64,000 nucleotides of DNA from Thermomicrobiales bacterium (GTDB taxonomy: Bacteria > Chloroflexota > Chloroflexia > Thermomicrobiales > UBA6265). This document shows positions 40,619 through 48,224 of this stretch, in pieces. Location of the stretch: the NCBI GenBank assembly GCA_023957115.1, contig JAMLHN010000015.1:1-64000 (forward strand). The letters are read 5' to 3'. Within the stretch, counting starts at the first letter, position 1, and the number at the start of each line of letters is the position of its first letter. Position numbers and translations under genes: made by a program. Below the pieces are notes generated by a model. That model made no database searches. It saw only the letters and a program-made list of their open reading frames with translations, and was not told the DNA's origin.

Positions 40619-41740
40619 CTATGTTCGTTTTCCGCGGGCTGCGATCGGCCAGACGGTCACGATGCGGCCATTTCGGATGCCGATCAGCTCGTCCGACAAA
40701 TTGACCGTGGTGCAAGCGTGGTTGGGAATGAGCCGCAGCTTGTCTCCAATCTGAGGGTCGACGCCGGGCGCCAATCGGAGCATCCCGTGCTCTTCGTTCA
40801 TGGCTTCGATGACGGCATCGATTTCCACCGCGCGGGCGAATCCCTGCAATCCCGGAAGCGCGCCGCCGGGAATGTCCCCGGAGAAGGTCTTGGATCCTCC
40901 GTCGATGGTGGCTCGTTCCGGCAGCGGCCGGCTTACCACCGTGCACAGGACATTCAGGGAAATCTCGTCTTCGGAATGAGCGCCCAGGCCGGCCATGAAT
41001 CGATCGCCAAAGATATAGGTCCCGGCACGCACCTCGGTCACTCCGGGCACAGTCGCGACCGCATGGGCGGTCGGGGTCGAGCCGGCAGCCACGGTCTGGA
41101 TCGGCAAGTCCGCCGCGCGCAACTGTTCGGCGAGCTCGACCAGCAGCTCGCCTTCGTCGCGTCCGACGTCTGCCGGGCTGCGTCCGGCGGCGCCCGGAAA
41201 GGTGGACGAGCGATACCCGGTGATGCCCTCCAGCTCCAACCCGGGCAGCGATATGATCAACCGGCCCATTGCTTCGGCATCCTCGGGCCGCATGCCGGTT
41301 CGATTCGAACCGATATTGATATCCAGCAGCACGCGCACCACGCTGCCGGCGGCAACCGCGGCGTCGCTGAGACCACGAGCAGCCAGCTCATTCTCGACAT
41401 TGACGGAGAGCGTGCAGGTGCGGGCGAGCTCGGCAAGCCGTCGCCACTTCGACGCTCCAACGACCGGATAGGCGATGGAGAGGTCGCGAAATCCAGCCGC
41501 GGCGAAGACTTCCGCCTCTGCCACTTTGGCGACGGCTATGCCCACCGCGCCCGCGGCCACCTGGCAAGCTGCGATGGCGGGCGATTTGTGTGTTTTGATA
41601 TGTGGCCGGAAGTCGACGCCGGCCGTGTCGAAGACCGTCTGCCAGCGGAGGATCGTTGCCTCCATCACGTCGAGATCGACCAACAACGCCGGCGTTTCGA
41701 TCGATGACCAACAACGTCCGAGATCCGAACCCAATTCCAT
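40619..41740 (-). CDS. D-threonine aldolase / D-serine dehydratase-like PLP enzyme
   Basis: A 373-residue fold-type III PLP enzyme with an alanine-racemase-like barrel. The PLP lysine lies in VDFRPHIKTHKS, and the C-terminal metal site in LIPNHACTTVNLSD carries the His and Cys that bind zinc or manganese in D-threonine aldolase and eukaryotic-type D-serine dehydratase. It would split D-beta-hydroxy-amino acids into glycine plus aldehyde or deaminate D-serine to pyruvate. It is the first gene of the operon with PanE-like and S12-like genes. Confidence 0.87.
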   Translation of the reverse strand: MELGSDLGRCWSSIETPALLVDLDVMEATILRWQTVFDTAGVDFRPHIKTHKSPAIAACQVAAGAVGIAVAKVAEAEVFAAAGFRDLSIAYPVVGASKWRRLAELARTCTLSVNVENELAARGLSDAAVAAGSVVRVLLDINIGSNRTGMRPEDAEAMGRLIISLPGLELEGITGYRSSTFPGAAGRSPADVGRDEGELLVELAEQLRAADLPIQTVAAGSTPTAHAVATVPGVTEVRAGTYIFGDRFMAGLGAHSEDEISLNVLCTVVSRPLPERATIDGGSKTFSGDIPGGALPGLQGFARAVEIDAVIEAMNEEHGMLRLAPGVDPQIGDKLRLIPNHACTTVNLSDELIGIRNGRIVTVWPIAARGKRT

Positions 41741-41890
41741 CCCCTTTTTGAAGCAGGCAGCATGCAGTAGGTGGTTAGCAGCCTGCAGTGAACGCCTGCC
41801 GAAAAAACCGAACCTACATTCGTGACGTCCGATTCAGTCTCCTCGGGACCCAGACTCCGGACTCGTTTCGAATGTCTGCATCGACGTTCC

Positions 41891-44113
41891 CTATGACGCT
41901 GACATTGGCGTCACTGGAACATTGGCGTTTCGGATGACGCCGACGATCGTCGGATCCTGTCCCGGGATCTCGCCAAAGTAGATGAACCATGGCTGCCCGG
42001 TCAGGTCGACCGCGATGGCCGAGATCCCCTGCGTATTGGGGTCGTCCTGGGTGACGATCGTTTGCGGACCGGGTTCGACCGAGCGATAGCTGATGGCGGT
42101 TGCGCCGACATCGACCAGGTTCCCACTGCCGACATTGAACGAGACGTAGACCGTTCCGAGATTGTTGATGGCAATGGCGGGATAGGTGCCGCTTTCCCCA
42201 AAGGCGATCAGCGTATCGGACCCCCATGTACTCGCCCCCGGTCCAAGCCGTTTCGTAAAGAGGAAGGTATCGGTCGAGCCAATGCGGCCGTAGGCCAGCA
42301 CCACCCCGCCGGTGGGATCGGCAGCCATAGCAACCAGGCGCCCGCCGAACAGATCGCCCCGGCCATTGGTGAGGGTTTGCGGGGCGGTCCAGTCGAGCTC
42401 ATCGTCGAGTGGGCGTTGCGACCATTCCATCCGAGCGGCGGCCGAGAGTCCCATAGCCGAGGTGTAGACCGACCAGACGGCCACCAGGCGATTACCATCC
42501 ACCACCAGCTGCGGCCGGCTGGCGGCCGAGGTGGGATAGTGATTGTTGATCAACACCGGAACTGTCCAGAGTCCATCGACCTCGCGCTGGCTGACAAAGA
42601 TGTCGGCATTGGCCGGCGAGCTCAGGGCCTGGGGACTAAACGCACGCTGATCCTGCCAGGCGACATAGAGGGTGTCGGTGGCGTCGATGGTCAAAGACGC
42701 CGCGATCTGATGGCCGGCCAGGGCGTCGAGCGAGATGGCGACCGGTTCGATCCAGCCGCCATTGCCGTCTTCGCGTGTGTAGAGCAGTGTGCTGTAGTAG
42801 CCGCTTTCGTCTTTCTCCCGTGCGGAGTAGACGATATGGACGACCCCCTTGCTATCGACGACCGCCGAGGGGCCGAGCTGCACTTCACCAAGAGGGAGCC
42901 GGGACGCTTCGAGCCATTTGCCCTGGGTGGGATCGTAGTGCGCGGCATAGATGAGCTTTTTGTCCTTGAGATCGCCGGAATCGGCCGTCGCGCCGAAGAA
43001 GGCCCAGGCGCCGCCATCGGGTTGTGTAACGATGATGGGATTCCATTCGAGCCACGGATGGAACGCGAGCGTGCCACCCTCGCCATCGCTGATCTTGAGC
43101 TGCGAGCGTTCGGGTGTTTCGACGCGGGTGACCCCGTGCGGGCCGGTGCAGTTGGTCCAGATGGCGCCTCCCCGGTCTCTGGAGGATTGTTCCGCGTCGG
43201 ACAGCCAGATGGCGAACGGCCCGCTGACATTGCCGAAAACCGCGGCGTATCCGCCATAGATCTGCTCGAAGTTGAGCAACCGGCGGGTGGAGTCGTCTTC
43301 TTCCGTCCAGACGAATGTTGCCCCGTCGAGCTCCTCGAGGTAGAGCCGGTCGGTTGCGAGCCGTGTGAGCCGGCGGGTCGCTTCAGGGCCGAAACACTCG
43401 TCCGGTAGCGGGCCATCGACATAGGAGAGCACGGTTTCGGTCTCGTCATCGCCGGTGGTCAGCGTGAAGCCGTTGACGGCATCTCCGAACTCGACCCGAT
43501 CGGCGTCGGGAGGAGCCGATCGCTCGGGGAGATCGTCCAGCGCCGGGCCGCCGTCGATGGCGCCTTGAATCGAAAGCGATTCGCCATCCAGATAGAGTTT
43601 CGGATTGATCGAGTCGATTGGCAGCTCGAAGACCAGGACCAGGCGGGCGTTCTCGCCTTCGTCGATCTCGACCCCTGCTTCCGTATCGGTCGGCTCCAGG
43701 CCGAATTGCTCGGCGACGCCCTCGGTGGTGCGCCGGGCAAAGCCGCGAGGATCGTCCCCTCCAGGGAGCTCCAGCGCAAAGTCCCGCGGATTCAGGGTTT
43801 CGTCGTCCGAGCTCCAATTGGTGACATCGACGACGGCGACCAGCCAATCCTTGTCATCGCGGCCGTCCAGACCGTAGTCGGGAAAGGCATTTGCGCGCTT
43901 GGCGGTAATGACTTTGACCCGCCAGGCGCCTGAGACGAACTCGGATGCAAGCCAGGGTTGGGCCGGAGGCGCTTCCGGAGTAGCCTGACCAGCGGGTTCC
44001 TGTTCCGGGGTGGCGTCCTGGGCACGGACCGAGAAGATCCCGTTTACGGACGTGAGGACCAGGACAATTGCCAACAGGGCGGGGGCAAGACGTAGAAGCC
44101 GGAACCGAGTCAT
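41891..44113 (-). CDS. Secreted beta-propeller (sialidase/BNR-like) protein
   Basis: A 740-residue exported protein, start at 44113 (MTRFRLLRLAPAL) with GGAGGAGAG upstream; signal peptide ends near SVRAQDATP. The first 250 residues contain a beta-sandwich reminiscent of DUF4352-like domains (AWRVKVITAKRANAFPDYG, WLVAVVDVTNWSSD). The rest is repeated beta structure with PSAVVDSKGVVHIVYS, DTLYVAWQDQR and PAIAINNLGTVYVSFN, as in BNR/exo-alpha-sialidase-like six-blade propellers. No catalytic residue was identified. It follows the LPSTG protein gene on the same strand after a terminator. Confidence 0.72.
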   Translation of the reverse strand: MTRFRLLRLAPALLAIVLVLTSVNGIFSVRAQDATPEQEPAGQATPEAPPAQPWLASEFVSGAWRVKVITAKRANAFPDYGLDGRDDKDWLVAVVDVTNWSSDDETLNPRDFALELPGGDDPRGFARRTTEGVAEQFGLEPTDTEAGVEIDEGENARLVLVFELPIDSINPKLYLDGESLSIQGAIDGGPALDDLPERSAPPDADRVEFGDAVNGFTLTTGDDETETVLSYVDGPLPDECFGPEATRRLTRLATDRLYLEELDGATFVWTEEDDSTRRLLNFEQIYGGYAAVFGNVSGPFAIWLSDAEQSSRDRGGAIWTNCTGPHGVTRVETPERSQLKISDGEGGTLAFHPWLEWNPIIVTQPDGGAWAFFGATADSGDLKDKKLIYAAHYDPTQGKWLEASRLPLGEVQLGPSAVVDSKGVVHIVYSAREKDESGYYSTLLYTREDGNGGWIEPVAISLDALAGHQIAASLTIDATDTLYVAWQDQRAFSPQALSSPANADIFVSQREVDGLWTVPVLINNHYPTSAASRPQLVVDGNRLVAVWSVYTSAMGLSAAARMEWSQRPLDDELDWTAPQTLTNGRGDLFGGRLVAMAADPTGGVVLAYGRIGSTDTFLFTKRLGPGASTWGSDTLIAFGESGTYPAIAINNLGTVYVSFNVGSGNLVDVGATAISYRSVEPGPQTIVTQDDPNTQGISAIAVDLTGQPWFIYFGEIPGQDPTIVGVIRNANVPVTPMSAS

Positions 44114-44252
44114 CGGGGCGCTCTCCTCCAACGCGTCGAAGCAGTCTGCGGGGGCCGATACAGCATAGCAGGGCACGGGCGCTCGCTGGCCCAGCATAGC
44201 AGGACTGGTGGACGATCTGGAAGTTGGGAGCTGGGGATGCTGAAAAGAGAAA

Positions 44253-44281
44253 CGGGCGAGAAGCAAACTGCTTCTCGCCCG
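44253..44281 (-). terminator. Intrinsic terminator of the LPSTG surface-protein gene
   Basis: CGGGCGAGAAGCA and TGCTTCTCGCCCG form a 13-bp stem with a 3-base loop; on the minus strand TTTCTCTTTTC follows. It lies 27 bases after the stop at 44308. Confidence 0.85.
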
Positions 44282-44307
44282 CTCGACCTATGTCGTATGT
44301 GCTGGCG

Positions 44308-47300
44308 TTAGCCTTGCCGGCGCCGCAGGACGAGTCCTGACGCGGCCGCGAACATTGCCGCGATCACCATCACAACGCTCACTGCAAGCATGGAATCGGC
44401 GGCACTGCCGGTTCCTGTGCTGGGCAGTACGGTGACACCATGCGGGCCATGGGGCTTCGGCAGGTCGCAGCCCTTGGGCACCACAGTCGTGGTGAAGGTT
44501 GCAACCGTCGAGCTCTCACGGACCCAGCCTGTGCCCGTCAGATCGCCCCAGCCGATGCCGTCCGCCACGATGGTCGCCTTGACGATATACGTCCAGCGAT
44601 TGTGCGGCGACGGTTGCTGCACCACGGTGTACGTCACTCCAGGGGTCTTACCGGGTACGACCACCGGCGGGACATACACCCCGTCGACACACTCGTTTCC
44701 GGTGATCGTCGGCTTGACTGGAATGATCTCCGAGCAGAGGTTGGGGTCAACGGTTCCGACATAAACCGCAACCGTTGCGCTCTCCTGGATCCAGCCGGTG
44801 CCGGACAGATCACCCCAGGCGATTCCGTCGACGACGATCGTGGCTCGCACGATATAGGTCCAACTGTTGCTGGCCGAGGGCTGCTGAACGACCGTGTACG
44901 ACAGCCCAGGAGTGGTGCCCGGCACGATCACCGGCGGGAGGTAGGTTCCTCCAACACAGATGTCGGTACCCGGCTCGATCGTGTTCGGCGTTGGCGGAAT
45001 GATGTCGATGCAGAGATTCGGCTCGACCGTATCGCTGTACGTCGCCGTTTCGTCATTGACTTCGGTCCAACCGGTGCCGGTCAGATCGCCCCACTCATAG
45101 CCGGGCTGCACGGTGGCGGTGACGATATACGTCCAGCCATTGCCCGCGTTTGGCGTCTGGGTGACCACGTAGGCGATGCCAGTCGTCGTGACTGGATCGA
45201 CCGACGGGGCGGTCCAGGTGCCGCCGAGGCATTCGCCATCGGTGACATCCGGGGCAACCGGAACAGCCTCGATACAGAGATTTGGCTCGACCGTATCGCT
45301 GTACGTCGCCGTTTCGTCGTTGACCTCGGTCCAACCGCTACCGGTCAGATCGCCCCATTCGTAGCCAGGCTGCACGGTGGCGGTGACGATGTACGTCCAG
45401 CCATTGCCGGCGTTTGGCGTCTGGGTGACCACGTAGGCGATGCCAGTCGTCGTGACCGGGTCGACCGACGGGGCGGTCCAGGTGCCACCGAGGCATTCGC
45501 CATCGGTGACATCCGGGGCAACCGGGATCGTCTCGATACACGGGTTCGGTTCCACGGTGTCCGTGTAGGTCGCCTCGTCGTAGTCAGTCGGCACCCAACC
45601 GGTGCCGGTCAGATCCCCGAAGGAATAGCCATCTTGCACCGTCGCAGTGACGATGTAGGTCCAGCCATTGCCGGCATTCGGGGTCTGGGTGACCACATAG
45701 GTGATACCGGTCGTCGTAACCGGGTCGACCGATGGAGCGGTCCAGGTGCCACCAAGGCATTCGCCGTCGGTGACGTCCGGCGCGACTGGAACGGTCTCGA
45801 TACAGAGATTCGGCTCGACCGTATCGCTGTACGTCGCCGTGCTGTCATCGACCTCGGTCCAACCGCTACCGGTCAGATCGCCCCACTCATAGCCGGGCTG
45901 CACGGTGGCGGTGACGATATACGTCCAGCCATTGCCCGCGTTCGGCATCTGAGTCACGACATAGGCGATGCCGGTCGTCGTGACCGGGTCGACCGACGGA
46001 GCGGTCCAGGTGCCGCCGAGGCATTCGCCATCGGTGACATCCGGCGCAACCGGAACGGTCTCGATACAGAGATTCGGCTCGACCGTATCGCTGTACGTTG
46101 CCTCGTTGTCGCCAGTCGGCACCCAACCGGTGCCGGTCAGGTCACCAAAGGTATAGCCAGGCAGCGCCGTTGCGGTGACGATGTACGTCCAGCCATTGCC
46201 GGCGTTTGGCGTCTGGGTGACCACGTAGGTGATGCCAGTCGTCGTGACTGGGTCGACCGACGGGGCGGTCCAGGTACCACCAAGGCATTCACCGTCGGTG
46301 ACGTCCGGGGCAACCGGTACGGCGGTCGTCGGCGTGCTGGTCGCGGTCGCCGTGGCGGTGTTCGTTGCCGTGGCGGTGTTCGAAGCTGTCGACGTGGCGC
46401 TTGCCGTGGCGGTATTGGTCGCCGTCGAGGTGGCGGTTGCCGTTGCCGTATTCGTCGGCGGCGCAGTGGTGGCCGTGGCCGTTGCGGTTTCCGTCACCTC
46501 GGAGGTGGCGGTCTGGGTCACCGTCGGGGTCCAGGTGTTGCCCGGGGTGATGTCGCACTGGGTGGTGGCGTTCGCGACCGCGAAGACGGAGCCTTCGTCG
46601 GTGTAGTAGACGACGTTCAGGAACGCATTTACGAACTTGCCCTCTTCCGCGAAGATGGGGTTCGTGGTCGGCGGAATCGTGGCCGGTCCGCCGTACAGGA
46701 ACGTTCCGTCGTCACGCTCCAGCGTCCAGTTGGCCACCGCGTACCCCGGTCCGCTCAGGAAGACGAACCCGGAGTAGACCCCGGCGCCCGGCTCGGTTGA
46801 GTTGCCGCAGAGGATCTGCAGTGAACCGTTCGGCGCTCCAAACGGAGTGGATGTTCGCGTCGGCGACGCCGTTCGTGTCGATGAAGCCGTTCGCGTCACC
46901 GTTGCCGTGTTGGTATTCGCAGGCGTATTGGTGATCGTCGGCGTCAAGGTGATCGACGGGGTGGACGTGACCGTCGGCGTGTTGGTGATCGTCGCAGTCA
47001 TCGTCGCGGTCCCCGTGCTGGTCGGGGTCCGGGTGATGCTCGGGGTCGCCGTGACCGATGGGGTCAGCGTCTCCGTCGGCGTGCCGGTGGCCGTTCGCGT
47101 ATTGGTCGCCGTTCTCGTCTCCGTCGGCGTGCCAGTCTCGCTCGGAGTCATGGTCACCGATGGCGTACTGGTCGGCGGAGGGGTGTTCGTCGCGGTCGGC
47201 GTCGGCGCCGGCACACAGGTGCCAGAGGCCGATGCAATCTCGGTCCCTCCGGTGGACAGATTCTCGTACTCGGCAAAGACTTCGATCGCCGCGTATCCCG

Positions 47301-47883
47301 GATCCGGACCCCAGGACATCGTGCCCGCTCCGGAGAAGGAGAACGGTTCGACCGTGCCACCGACCTGGGTCACGGTTCCCGAGACCTCAGGTGGTCCGTA
47401 GCCAGCCGCGCTGAGCACGATCAACGTGATCGTGCGCTCATCGGGTCGTTCGACATCCGGAATGACACATCCGATGTTCACGACACCGGCCGGAAGCGCC
47501 GCAGGAATCACCACCTCATCCGCGGCAACCTCGACGGCTTCCTCGGTGTCTTCTGGGGCGGTGGTTTCCGCCGGCTCGTCCACGATATCCGTGGGCTCCT
47601 CGACGACGTCGGCCGGTTCCTCGACGATGTCGGTTGGTTCTTCGACGATATCCGTGGGCTCGTCGACGATATCGGTCGGATCCGGCGAGTCGACTTCAGT
47701 GTCGACGACCTCCTCTTCCGAGGAACCGGTGTCGACCTCCTGGTCAGACTGCTGGTCTTGCGCCAGCGCCGCCTGTTGCTGCTGCCCGGAGCTTATGAGC
47801 CCCGGAGCCGCCAATGGGGCGACCAGTGCTAACACAACAACTGTGAGCACCAGCCACCTGGACAAAGCAAATCGTTTCCCCAT
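44308..47883 (-). CDS. Large LPSTG-anchored surface protein with 88-residue repeats
   Basis: An 1191-residue protein, start at 47883 (MGKRFALSRWLVL) behind GGGGAGG. Order: signal peptide ending ALAQ; an acidic seven-residue repeat (PTDIVDE/PTDIVEE, five or six units); a beta domain (about 130-220); a TPS-rich stalk; a second beta domain; another stalk of TATATST type; five nearly identical 88-residue repeats (CLGGTWTAPSVDP, NAGNGWTYIVTAT, GDLTGTGW), then two diverged ones; and LPSTGTG, a helix and RRRQG at the end. The last part is a sortase sorting signal, so the protein is probably cell-wall or surface linked. Each repeat keeps two cysteines. Confidence 0.85.
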   Translation of the reverse strand: MGKRFALSRWLVLTVVVLALVAPLAAPGLISSGQQQQAALAQDQQSDQEVDTGSSEEEVVDTEVDSPDPTDIVDEPTDIVEEPTDIVEEPADVVEEPTDIVDEPAETTAPEDTEEAVEVAADEVVIPAALPAGVVNIGCVIPDVERPDERTITLIVLSAAGYGPPEVSGTVTQVGGTVEPFSFSGAGTMSWGPDPGYAAIEVFAEYENLSTGGTEIASASGTCVPAPTPTATNTPPPTSTPSVTMTPSETGTPTETRTATNTRTATGTPTETLTPSVTATPSITRTPTSTGTATMTATITNTPTVTSTPSITLTPTITNTPANTNTATVTRTASSTRTASPTRTSTPFGAPNGSLQILCGNSTEPGAGVYSGFVFLSGPGYAVANWTLERDDGTFLYGGPATIPPTTNPIFAEEGKFVNAFLNVVYYTDEGSVFAVANATTQCDITPGNTWTPTVTQTATSEVTETATATATTAPPTNTATATATSTATNTATASATSTASNTATATNTATATATSTPTTAVPVAPDVTDGECLGGTWTAPSVDPVTTTGITYVVTQTPNAGNGWTYIVTATALPGYTFGDLTGTGWVPTGDNEATYSDTVEPNLCIETVPVAPDVTDGECLGGTWTAPSVDPVTTTGIAYVVTQMPNAGNGWTYIVTATVQPGYEWGDLTGSGWTEVDDSTATYSDTVEPNLCIETVPVAPDVTDGECLGGTWTAPSVDPVTTTGITYVVTQTPNAGNGWTYIVTATVQDGYSFGDLTGTGWVPTDYDEATYTDTVEPNPCIETIPVAPDVTDGECLGGTWTAPSVDPVTTTGIAYVVTQTPNAGNGWTYIVTATVQPGYEWGDLTGSGWTEVNDETATYSDTVEPNLCIEAVPVAPDVTDGECLGGTWTAPSVDPVTTTGIAYVVTQTPNAGNGWTYIVTATVQPGYEWGDLTGTGWTEVNDETATYSDTVEPNLCIDIIPPTPNTIEPGTDICVGGTYLPPVIVPGTTPGLSYTVVQQPSASNSWTYIVRATIVVDGIAWGDLSGTGWIQESATVAVYVGTVDPNLCSEIIPVKPTITGNECVDGVYVPPVVVPGKTPGVTYTVVQQPSPHNRWTYIVKATIVADGIGWGDLTGTGWVRESSTVATFTTTVVPKGCDLPKPHGPHGVTVLPSTGTGSAADSMLAVSVVMVIAAMFAAASGLVLRRRQG
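45001..46320 (-). repeat. Five tandem 264-bp coding repeats
   Basis: Five copies of a 264-bp unit (88 codons) in the surface-protein gene, each containing the segment GCATTCGCCATCGGTGAC or close variants on the plus strand. Copies differ at few positions, pointing to recent duplication or gene conversion; two older, diverged copies follow toward 44476. Confidence 0.85.
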
Positions 47884-48224
47884 GCTGCCTCCCCGCTTCC
47901 CGCAGGCGTCGTACACCCGCGATCGTGATCGTGTGCTCGAATCGAGTGGGAGAAGGCAGTCGCCGGATTGTGAACGACAACCCGCCCTCTATCTCGATAG
48001 AGCGCTCGCCGTGCAATTCTCAGGGGAGAGCGATGACGTGCAATAGTGTCCTTTGGGAGGGTTTTACTTTTGGAGAAGGTGGCCATAGGTGTACTTTTGG
48101 ACACCATGGCGAGATGTGCGGAGTCCTGGGGCCGGAGAAGCCCGGGAGGCTGGAGCATCAGAACGCGGAGATCCAGCGTGCTGCCGGTGACGTCGAACGT
48201 GCGGGAAGGAGTGGTGAGTTCCGG
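47884..48224. other. Intergenic region upstream of the surface-protein gene
   Basis: About 340 bases without a credible gene. It holds the short dyad CTCTAT-CTCG-ATAGAG near 47985-48002, a direct repeat TACTTTTGG (near 48065 and 48092) and GTGCAAT twice (about 48011 and 48038). It must carry the promoter of the surface-protein gene; no clear -35/-10 pair was found. Confidence 0.4.

Noticed and set aside
45001..46320. Regular 264-bp repeats as a possible CRISPR-like or satellite array
   Set aside because: They are in frame, encode conserved 88-residue units and lack unique spacers.
44440..46800. 786-codon plus-strand frame opposite the surface-protein repeats
   Set aside because: It mirrors the tandem repeats of the minus-strand gene; Arg/Asp/His-rich composition and no start signal.
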